Positions 1 through 5,638 of a DNA stretch of 6,586 nucleotides are shown one piece after another. The translations under genes were made by a program, and so were the position numbers. Positions within the stretch are counted from its first letter, which is position 1; every line of letters begins with the position of its first letter. Under the pieces are notes generated by a model that was not told the origin of the DNA, did no database searches, and saw only the letters and a list, made by a program, of their open reading frames with translations. This stretch comes from Gammaproteobacteria bacterium (GTDB lineage Bacteria; Pseudomonadota; Gammaproteobacteria; Pseudomonadales; Azotimanducaceae), in NCBI GenBank assembly GCA_009840715.1, contig VXNE01000421.1:1-6586 (forward strand), in the 5' to 3' direction.

Positions 1-12
1 CAGGACATTATA

Positions 13-90
13 TCAGTTCACACGCACTGCCTCTTCTAAACGCTCTTCATCTTCGTTGGTTTCTGACGTGTCGTAGTTGGCGTCGTCCTC
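13..90 (-). other. Broken ninth repeat running into an acidic, AT-richer C-terminal tail
   Basis: After the R9 entry motif (IVSTPEDDANY) the protein ends within 20 residues, in a tail rich in Glu and Asp (SETNEDEERLEEAVRVN). Codons change too: TCA, GAA, GAT, CGT, TTA and GCA appear, whereas upstream units use mostly G- or C-ending codons. The tail still aligns loosely with the start of a normal repeat (Y-x-T-x-E-x-x-E-x-E, and VRV where other units have VHV), so it may be a decayed repeat rather than foreign sequence. The stop is followed by TATAATG. Decay, a recombination junction and an assembly artefact are all possible. Confidence 0.6.
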
Positions 91-3000
91 CGGAGTCGAG
101 ACGATCCGTACTCCGGAAACCGTCGGGCCCACGGCATCCACGCGGTGGGCGGGATCCGCCGGCAAGGCCGCGAAACCCCTCGTGACGGCATTGCCCGCCG
201 TGTCTTCGATCGTTCCGCCCGACAGGGCGTTCGCCGCGATACTCACACCGTCGCCGTCGAGGTCCCCCTCCCGCACGACATACCGGAATGTCAGCGTGTC
301 GGTCCCGCTCCCCGACAGGAGGACCGCGTCCCGCGTGCCGCCTCCCACCAGTACTGCCAGGACGGGCTCGCCGCGCACATGCACCACGCCGCCGAAAGTG
401 ACAGCGACGTCGATGGCTTCCCCCGCCAGATAGGTCCGGTTCCCTGCGGGACCGGAAACGATCGCCACGCCGGTTACGGCCGTCACCGTGCCGTCCACCT
501 TGTGACCGGCCTGGGCGGGCAGACCCTGGAAGGTCAGCACCACGCCGTTCCCGTTGATGTCGGCGATGACCCCGCCGGACAGCGCGTTGGCCCCGATGCT
601 GATCCCGTCCTCATCCAACTCGCCCTGCTGGACCGTGTAGCGGAACGTCAACGAGTCCGAGCCGCTTCCCGACACCAGCCCGGCCGCCCGGGACACGCCG
701 CCCACCGACAGGGTCAGGGTCGGGTCTCCGGTCACGTGTACGACGTCGTTGAAAGTGATCGCCACCTCGATGGCTTCCCCGAGACGATAGGTTTGATCCG
801 CAGTCGGACTCGACGCGATCCACACTGCCAGCACCGTCGGCCGCTCGGCGTCCACCTTGTGTCCGGGTTGCGCGGGGAGCCCGGCGAAGATCCCGGACGC
901 GGGGTCTCCGCTGGCACCGGCTATCGCCCCACCCGAGAGCGCGTTCGCGGCCACGCTTACGCCATCCGCATCGACGTCCCCTTCCTGGACCGTGTACCGG
1001 AACGTCAATGTGTCCGTGCCGCTCCCCCTTAGGTACTCCGCCGAGCGCGTACTCGGTCCCAACGAGACGCCGAGCACCGGGCTGCCGGTCACGTGGACGG
1101 CAGCGTCGAAGACGACGGCCAGGTCGATCTGCTCGCCGGGGCCGTACGTATCGCCGCTCGCCGGCTGCGAGACGATCCGCACCGCTGTCACCCGCGGCCC
1201 CACGATCCCGTTCACCTTGTGCCGGGGCTGCGCCGGGAGGGCCTGGAAGTAGACCGCGACCACCCCACCGCTGCCGCTCGTGATCTCGCCCTCGCGCAAC
1301 GCGCCGCTCGCGATGCTGATGCCGTCCTCGTCGAGGTCGCCGGCCTGCACCGTGTAGCGGAACCGGAGAGCGCGGGTCCCGCTGCCCGTCGTGAACATCG
1401 CCGTGCGCGTGTTGCCACCGATCGAGAGCTCCAGGATCGGGTCGCCCGTGACGTGTACCACGCCGGCGAACGTCACCGTGACCTCGATGTCTTCCTCGAG
1501 GCCATAGGTATCTCCCGACCGCGGGGCCGATACGATCGCGAGGGTGGCCTGCAGCGAACCGATCCCGCGCACGCCGTGTCCGGAATCGGCCGGCAGCCCG
1601 CGGAAGGTCCGGACCGCGGCATTGCCCACGCTGTCCTCGATCACACCCCCACGCAGCGCATTCGGCGCGATGCTGATCCCGTCCTCGTCGAGGTCGCCTT
1701 CCTGGACCACGTAGCGGAACTCGAGGCGGGTCGTGCCGCTGCCCGTGGCGAAGGCGGCGTCACGCGAGTGGGCGCCGATGGAAAGGGTCAGGACCGGCTC
1801 GCCGGTGACGTGGACCTGCTTGTCGAAGGTGACTTCGACCTCGATGGCCTCGCCGGTGGCGTAGGTGGCGCCCGCCTGCGGGGTGGAGACGATCTCGACC
1901 TCCGTCACGAGCGGCGGTTCGGTACCGCCGGCGTTTACCTTGTGGGCAGCCTGGGCGGGGACAGACGGCACTCTACGATCCGAAGGGTTGCCCGCATGGT
2001 CGCGGAGGCACCCTCCCTGCAAGGCCGTCGGGCCGACGCTGATGCCGTCGTCGTCCAGATCGCCCGCCTGCACGACGTATCGAAAGCGCAGGGCCTGCGT
2101 ACCGCTGCCGCCGACGAGATCCGCGGCCCGCGTCCGTTCGCCAACGGACAGCAGCAACTGGAGGTCCACCGGAGTCGCCGTCGTGCAGGGGGTGGTGACA
2201 TGCACGACCTCGTCGAATGTCACCGAGACTTCGATGGCATCGCCGGCCACGTAGGTGTCGTCGTCTCCAGCGTTCGAGGTGATCTCCATGCCGTTGACCT
2301 GCGGTTCGATGGCGTCGACTTTGTGGTTCGCGCTGGCCGCCAGGGCCGTCAGCGCCCGTTTTGCGGGGTTCCCGACCGCGTCCTCAATAGTGCCGCCCCG
2401 CAACGCGTCCTCCTGAACGGAGATGCCGTCCTCGTCGTCGAGGTCCCCCGACTGCACGATGTAGCGGAAGGTCAAACGCTGTGGGCGCACCTCGAGCAGG
2501 GCCGCGCCTCGTGACAGGGTACCGACGGAGATCAGCAGTTCGGGCGCACCGGACACCACGATCTCCTCGTCGAAAGACACCTCGAGGTCGATATGGTCAC
2601 CCGCGGCATAGATCCCATCGTCCCCCGGGTCCGAGACGATCGTCACGGCAGTCGCCTCGGGCGCGACCGCGTCAACCATGTGGTTCTCATCGTCCGACAG
2701 GGCTTCCGGGAGTGCGTTTGGCACGTCGACACCTTGGCCGTCCGTCAGAGTCCCGCCGTTGATCGCGCCCGTCCCGAAGGAGATTCCGTTGGTGTCCTGA
2801 TCGTCCTCCTGCACGCGGTAGCGAAACAGCAGCCGCCGGGTCCCACCCCCGTCGACAAACCGCATTTCCCTCTGCTCCGACTGCTGCTGTGGGCCGACCT
2901 GAAAGGTGAACGTAATGGTGAACGTAAGGCTGGGGCTATGGGTCACGTAGACCGGGCCGTCGAACGAAACCGCGACCTCGATCGCATCGCCGGTCGCGTA

Positions 3001-3150
3001 CGTCTTGTCCGCTCCGGGATTGGAGACCACCTCGGCGCCTTGGATCTCCACTGCCGCGGCGGGGAACGCGAACAGCGCCGCGGCCACCACCAGGGCAGGC
3101 GGGAGCGGAAACGGGCAGCGCGCCCGCGGCCGGCGGCCGGCGACAGTCAT
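13..3150 (-). CDS. Secreted multidomain protein with eight tandem ~119-residue Ig/cadherin-like repeats
   Basis: Seen: about 1045 residues with a signal peptide, eight tandem copies of one domain and a broken ninth. Each copy runs: an entry strand like VxIVSxP, then TYxxGExIEVxVTF, VHVTGxPxLxLSxG, a GSGTxxLxFRYxVQ strand, an acidic GDLDEDGIS-type loop, NALxGGxI, and a closing LPAxxxHKVD. Alternating hydrophobic residues indicate beta-sandwich domains. The ATG at 3150 is preferred over an in-frame GTG at 3165 because GGGAGG lies just before the ATG and inside the GTG extension. Family knowledge: repeats of this style occur in large exported bacterial proteins, often adhesin- or matrix-like. 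Inference: exported, probably calcium-stabilised and involved in binding or adhesion. No enzyme domain, LPXTG motif, C-terminal membrane helix or autotransporter barrel is visible, so how it is held or released is unknown. It is followed 12 bp later by the window edge. Existence of the gene is very likely; the function is open. Confidence 0.9.
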   Translation of the reverse strand: MTVAGRRPRARCPFPLPPALVVAAALFAFPAAAVEIQGAEVVSNPGADKTYATGDAIEVAVSFDGPVYVTHSPSLTFTITFTFQVGPQQQSEQREMRFVDGGGTRRLLFRYRVQEDDQDTNGISFGTGAINGGTLTDGQGVDVPNALPEALSDDENHMVDAVAPEATAVTIVSDPGDDGIYAAGDHIDLEVSFDEEIVVSGAPELLISVGTLSRGAALLEVRPQRLTFRYIVQSGDLDDEDGISVQEDALRGGTIEDAVGNPAKRALTALAASANHKVDAIEPQVNGMEITSNAGDDDTYVAGDAIEVSVTFDEVVHVTTPCTTATPVDLQLLLSVGERTRAADLVGGSGTQALRFRYVVQAGDLDDDGISVGPTALQGGCLRDHAGNPSDRRVPSVPAQAAHKVNAGGTEPPLVTEVEIVSTPQAGATYATGEAIEVEVTFDKQVHVTGEPVLTLSIGAHSRDAAFATGSGTTRLEFRYVVQEGDLDEDGISIAPNALRGGVIEDSVGNAAVRTFRGLPADSGHGVRGIGSLQATLAIVSAPRSGDTYGLEEDIEVTVTFAGVVHVTGDPILELSIGGNTRTAMFTTGSGTRALRFRYTVQAGDLDEDGISIASGALREGEITSGSGGVVAVYFQALPAQPRHKVNGIVGPRVTAVRIVSQPASGDTYGPGEQIDLAVVFDAAVHVTGSPVLGVSLGPSTRSAEYLRGSGTDTLTFRYTVQEGDVDADGVSVAANALSGGAIAGASGDPASGIFAGLPAQPGHKVDAERPTVLAVWIASSPTADQTYRLGEAIEVAITFNDVVHVTGDPTLTLSVGGVSRAAGLVSGSGSDSLTFRYTVQQGELDEDGISIGANALSGGVIADINGNGVVLTFQGLPAQAGHKVDGTVTAVTGVAIVSGPAGNRTYLAGEAIDVAVTFGGVVHVRGEPVLAVLVGGGTRDAVLLSGSGTDTLTFRYVVREGDLDGDGVSIAANALSGGTIEDTAGNAVTRGFAALPADPAHRVDAVGPTVSGVRIVSTPEDDANYDTSETNEDEERLEEAVRVN
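76..3048 (-). repeat. Tandem array of eight ~357-bp domain repeats plus a partial ninth
   Basis: Approximate unit positions on the minus strand: R1 3048-2668, R2 2652-2311, R3 2295-1933, R4 1905-1570, R5 1545-1210, R6 1188-853, R7 831-496, R8 471-136, partial R9 114-76. Measured from the serine of the IVS entry motif, successive units are 130, 119, 130, 119, 120, 119, 119 and 119 residues apart, so the basic period is 119 residues (357 bp). The extra length in R1 is a Gln/Thr-rich insertion, and in R3 a TTPCTTATPVD insertion. DNA similarity is visible: a segment reading close to taccggaacgtcaatgtgtc recurs near 280, 636 and 993. R6-R8 look most alike (TLTFRY, NALSGG); R1-R3 are the most divergent. 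Confidence 0.93.
3052..3150 (-). other. N-terminal signal peptide of the repeat protein
   Basis: From the ATG at 3150 the protein begins with a basic stretch (RRPRAR), then a hydrophobic core PALVVAAALFAF, then PAAA followed by VEIQG. The AxA pattern before VE fits signal peptidase I cleavage, leaving a mature protein of about 1012 residues. There is no lipobox cysteine at the cleavage point; the only cysteine here sits upstream in the basic/proline segment. A Sec route is likely. The arginine pair lacks the full twin-arginine pattern. Confidence 0.85.
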
Positions 3151-3154
3151 CGGT

Positions 3155-3160
3155 CCTCCC
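3155..3160 (-). promoter_or_regulatory. Ribosome binding site that decides the repeat-protein start
   Basis: The minus strand reads GGGAGG, then ACCG, then ATG at 3150. The spacing of four bases after GGAGG is slightly short but usable. Because this site lies inside the extension that a GTG start at 3165 would translate, it argues for the ATG. Confidence 0.75.
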
Positions 3161-3165
3161 TGCAC

Positions 3166-3190
3166 GGGCGGCCGGAAACGTCGGCCGCCC
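3166..3190 (-). promoter_or_regulatory. Perfect 9-bp GC inverted repeat in the leader of the repeat gene
   Basis: GGGCGGCCG (3166-3174) and CGGCCGCCC (3182-3190) are exact reverse complements around a 7-base loop. The hairpin ends five bases before the GGGAGG site of the repeat gene. No T-tract follows on the minus strand, so it is a poor intrinsic terminator. A translation-modulating or mRNA-stabilising 5' leader structure is the better guess. No known riboswitch or protein-binding leader was recognised. Confidence 0.55.
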
Positions 3191-3281
3191 TAGCGTCCCG
3201 AACGGAGCCAATCTGCAGGAAGGATGCGCACCTGCCGGTGCCGACCTGCCTTCCGTCGTCCCCTCCTCAAAGGGGCGCGGG

Positions 3282-3311
3282 GTTATAGCACGGTGGAAAA
3301 CATGTGGACAA
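3282..3311 (-). promoter_or_regulatory. Candidate sigma70-type promoter for the repeat gene
   Basis: On the minus strand TTGTCC (3311-3306, four of six matches to TTGACA) is followed by an 18-base spacer and TATAAC (3287-3282, five of six matches to TATAAT). The spacer holds a short T run, and the site lies in the most AT-rich part of an otherwise GC-rich gap. Transcription would start near 3275, giving a leader of about 125 bases that contains the 3166-3190 hairpin. This suggests the repeat gene is expressed separately from the upstream operon. Confidence 0.5.
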
Positions 3312-3330
3312 CCGCGGCCATGGACCGCGG
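3312..3330 (-). terminator. Possible weak transcription-end hairpin after the amidohydrolase gene
   Basis: CCGCGG occurs at 3312-3317 and again at 3325-3330. Being self-complementary, the two copies can form a 6-bp stem around a 7-base loop, 24 bases past the amidohydrolase stop. On the minus strand it is followed by TTGTCCACATGTTTTCC, which has only a short T run several bases away. It may mark the end of the three-gene operon, but it is not a canonical terminator and readthrough is possible. Confidence 0.3.
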
Positions 3331-3353
3331 CGGAGCACGCCCGGCGGGTGGCG

Positions 3354-4586
3354 TCAGTCCAGGTGGTAGACCCGCGCCGCGTTGTCGTGCAGGACTTTGC
3401 GCGTGATCTCGGGCGGCACGTCCCGGAACTTGTGCTCGATGTCCGTGCGGGCGTCCTTCGAGAACGGGTGCGGACCCGGCGAGATGCTCGTCGGGTGCGG
3501 GAAGTCCGTCTCGTAGAACAGGTTGTCCGGGAAGATGTCCAGCGTGCGCCGGGCGCTCTCCTCCTCGAACCAGAAGCTGCCGTAGATCTGGCGCCGGAAG
3601 TACTCGCTCGGCTTGAGCTTGAGGTCCGGCCGCGAGGCGGCCGCACCCTGGTTCAGCCACTGCCAGTCCATCGACTCCAGCAGGAACGCCAGGTAGCCCA
3701 CGCCGCGCTCCACCGAAACGAAGTTTAGCCTCGGGGACCGTTGGGAGATGCCGCGGACGAAGAGTTCGCAGATGCACGTCGCGTTGCTCAGGAACAGCAG
3801 GGTCGAGAGCTGCATGACGGTCGCGAGCCGGTCGTGGCCGGGCCAGATGGGGGTGCCGCGGTCCGCCCCGATGTGGAACGCGACCGGCAGGCCGAGGTCC
3901 TGCGCCGTCTCCCACAGGGGATTCCAGTAGGGATCCGGCAGCCACGGCAGTCCGAGCCCGTCGGGCTGGCTTGTCATCAGCACGGCGCGATGGCCCATCT
4001 TCGCCGCCCGGTGCACCTCGGCCACACACTGCTCCATGTCCCACAGCGGCAGCGCCATCTGCGCCAGGAGCCGGTCGGAATCCACGCCGCACCACTCGGT
4101 GAGGAAGTCGTTGTAGGCGCGGACGCACTCGAGGGCGAGCTTCGGCTCCTTCTGCGCCAGCCGGCCGTGCTGGCCTCCGCCGCTGATGTTCAGGTTCGGG
4201 AAGACGGCCATGGCGTGCACGCCCATCTCGTCCATGGCGCGGATGCGCGCCGCGGCGTCGTAGGACCCCGGATGCGCGTCGGCCAGGGTGTGCGGATGAC
4301 TCGGGTGCGGCCGGTCGTGGCCGGCCCAGGCCATGAAGGCGGTGGGTATCGTCGGTTGGCCGTCCAGGATCCACACGTCGTCGTCGGGGTCCCAGTCGAA
4401 CAGGCCCGACGGCACGAGGGCGCTGTCCGTGCCCGCGGACCCGCGCCCGAGGTCCCGGTATTTCACGACGTGGGGCACCAGGTCGCCCCACTTCTTCGAC
4501 ACCCGGCTGGTCCAGAGGTCCTCCGGTTCGCAGATGTGCGTGTCGATGTCGATGACCCGGATCCTGTCGGCGATCGCCTGTGCCAT
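3354..4586 (-). CDS. Amidohydrolase-2 family metal-dependent hydrolase (ACMSD-like superfamily)
   Basis: Seen: 410 residues, a full-length size for this family. The start carries the barrel strand-1 motif VIDIDTHICEPEDLW (residues 11-25, His17). Later come MDEMGVHAMAVFPNL (118-132), LPVAFHIG with His238, SVERGVGYLAFLLESMDW (291-308, Glu293), and LFYETDFPHPTS with Asp361. The end, KVLHDNAARVYHLD, is the usual closing helix. Family knowledge: these cytoplasmic TIM-barrel enzymes use His and Asp ligands to hold a divalent metal and catalyse hydrolysis or non-oxidative decarboxylation. The first motif has Asp-x-His instead of the classical His-x-His, a common variant in this branch. The ATG at 4586 is chosen because AGGAGG lies seven bases upstream; in-frame codons further up (to 4673) overlap the dioxygenase. 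Inference: it works in the same pathway as the upstream dioxygenase, only 13 bp away. The substrate is unknown. Confidence 0.92.
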   Translation of the reverse strand: MAQAIADRIRVIDIDTHICEPEDLWTSRVSKKWGDLVPHVVKYRDLGRGSAGTDSALVPSGLFDWDPDDDVWILDGQPTIPTAFMAWAGHDRPHPSHPHTLADAHPGSYDAAARIRAMDEMGVHAMAVFPNLNISGGGQHGRLAQKEPKLALECVRAYNDFLTEWCGVDSDRLLAQMALPLWDMEQCVAEVHRAAKMGHRAVLMTSQPDGLGLPWLPDPYWNPLWETAQDLGLPVAFHIGADRGTPIWPGHDRLATVMQLSTLLFLSNATCICELFVRGISQRSPRLNFVSVERGVGYLAFLLESMDWQWLNQGAAASRPDLKLKPSEYFRRQIYGSFWFEEESARRTLDIFPDNLFYETDFPHPTSISPGPHPFSKDARTDIEHKFRDVPPEITRKVLHDNAARVYHLD

Positions 4587-4593
4587 GTCCGTT

Positions 4594-4599
4594 CCTCCT
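4594..4599 (-). promoter_or_regulatory. Strong ribosome binding site abutting the dioxygenase stop codon
   Basis: On the minus strand the dioxygenase stop TAG (4602-4600) is directly followed by AGGAGG, then seven bases, then the amidohydrolase ATG at 4586. This nearly ideal site fixes that start. It also implies translational coupling, because ribosomes finishing the upstream gene end on top of it. Confidence 0.85.
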
Positions 4600-5601
4600 C
4601 TACTGGGCCGTCGAGGCCTCCTCCGTCCGCTCGGTGTATTGCGCGCGCCCGCGGAAGTCCGGCCCTTCCGCACCCCAACCCATCGGGTCGTCCGCGCCCA
4701 GGATGCGGGCGAAGCGGGCGCTGCGGCGCTTGAGCATCTCGTCGGGCACGTGCCACTGGTACTTCTCCTGCGTCTTGAGCGCGCGGTGACAGTGATAGGA
4801 CGTGACGTTCAGCCGGATACCCGGATTGGTGCGCCGGAAGGCGCCGTGCCAGGTGCCGCCGTGCCAGAGGATGAGCGAACCGACCTCGGCCTCCACCGGG
4901 ACCGCCCGGTCGATGCCCTCTCCGGGGAGCGGCTGCCGGGCAAGGCGGTGCGAACCCGGAACCACCGCCAGCGCCCCGTTCTCCTTCGTGTAGGGCGTAA
5001 GCACGAGCGCCGAGTTGCACACCAGGTCGTAGCCGAGGGGCAGGACGCCCTCGGGCGAGCCGGGCGAGTCGCTGTGCAGGTTCAGGGTCAGCTTGTCGGT
5101 GATGTCCGGGTTGTGCCAGCGGACGAACGCCACCATGCTCGACAACTGTCCCTGGCCACGCAGCATGTAGTCGATCATCGCGCCGAGGGCCGGGTTCTCC
5201 AGCCACTCCTCGAACACCTCGTCCTCGAACAGGAGGTAGAAGAGGAGGTACGAGTCGCCACCCGTCACGTCCGTGATGTAGCGACCCGGATTCCCCGCCC
5301 TGTCGAGTTCGTGGGTCACGCCGGTACGTTCCTTCGCCACCCGCAGCACCGTCTCCCGCACCCTTTCGACGAAGTCGGGCGTCGAGACCCGCTCCGGCGG
5401 TACCACGGCGTAGCCCTGATGGTCGAGTTGCAGCGCGTACTCGGTGAGTCCGAGTTCCTCGAGTCGCCCGACGATGTCCTGCTGTGGCGCGCGGAACACG
5501 GGTGGCCGGGCCTTCTTCGCCTCGTAGAGCGCCTTGAGTTGTTCGCGCGTCAACGCGGGCTCCCGCTCGTCCCCGAACTCCTGGCTGATGGCCTCGCTCA
5601 C
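4600..5601 (-). CDS. Phytanoyl-CoA dioxygenase (PhyH) family Fe(II)/2-oxoglutarate oxygenase
   Basis: Seen: 333 residues, typical for the family. The N-terminal 60 residues are charged and helical, then QLDHQGYAVVPPE (58-70) starts the core. The iron site is His176-Ser-Asp178 in LNLHSDSPGSPEG, with the second histidine most likely His252 in WHGGTWHGAFRR. Arg263 (NPGIR) is placed to bind the 2-oxoglutarate carboxylate. ENGALAVVPGSHRL (207-220) is the classic PhyH signature. Family knowledge: these soluble enzymes hydroxylate (sometimes halogenate or demethylate) small substrates using O2 and 2-oxoglutarate. An aspartate at 178 argues for hydroxylase rather than halogenase chemistry. The start is a GTG at 5601 with GGGGGA seven bases upstream, a weaker site than the next gene has. 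It lies between a serine hydrolase (37 bp) and an amidohydrolase (13 bp). The substrate cannot be predicted; it need not be phytanoyl-CoA. Confidence 0.93.
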   Translation of the reverse strand: MSEAISQEFGDEREPALTREQLKALYEAKKARPPVFRAPQQDIVGRLEELGLTEYALQLDHQGYAVVPPERVSTPDFVERVRETVLRVAKERTGVTHELDRAGNPGRYITDVTGGDSYLLFYLLFEDEVFEEWLENPALGAMIDYMLRGQGQLSSMVAFVRWHNPDITDKLTLNLHSDSPGSPEGVLPLGYDLVCNSALVLTPYTKENGALAVVPGSHRLARQPLPGEGIDRAVPVEAEVGSLILWHGGTWHGAFRRTNPGIRLNVTSYHCHRALKTQEKYQWHVPDEMLKRRSARFARILGADDPMGWGAEGPDFRGRAQYTERTEEASTAQ

Positions 5602-5638
5602 CGCGTCGTCCCCCGATCAGTGCCTGCAAGCGTGCAAG

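Noticed and set aside
1093..2514. A 473-codon open frame on the plus strand across the repeat gene
   Set aside because: It is antisense to the repeat gene in GC-rich DNA where stop codons are rare; its product is rich in Arg, Asp, Val and Gly with repeated RDADAVLVEVA-like phrases that mirror the repeats. No recognisable domain or convincing ribosome binding site.
76..3048. The regular 357-bp repeats as a CRISPR or mobile repeat array
   Set aside because: The repeats are in-frame protein domains with codon-level divergence and no short identical repeats separated by unique spacers.
3283..4491. A second long minus-strand frame overlapping the amidohydrolase
   Set aside because: Arg/Pro/Gly-rich out-of-frame translation with no family motifs, while the other frame has all amidohydrolase motifs and a good ribosome binding site.
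4587..4673. An earlier in-frame start for the amidohydrolase
   Set aside because: The 29 added residues are Arg/Gly/Pro-rich, overlap the dioxygenase C-terminus and precede the AGGAGG site; the family motif begins right after the ATG at 4586.
5625..5638. Short direct repeat tgcaag-cg-tgcaag between the serine hydrolase and dioxygenase genes
   Set aside because: Two 6-base copies are too short to call an operator or attachment site, and no promoter elements surround them.
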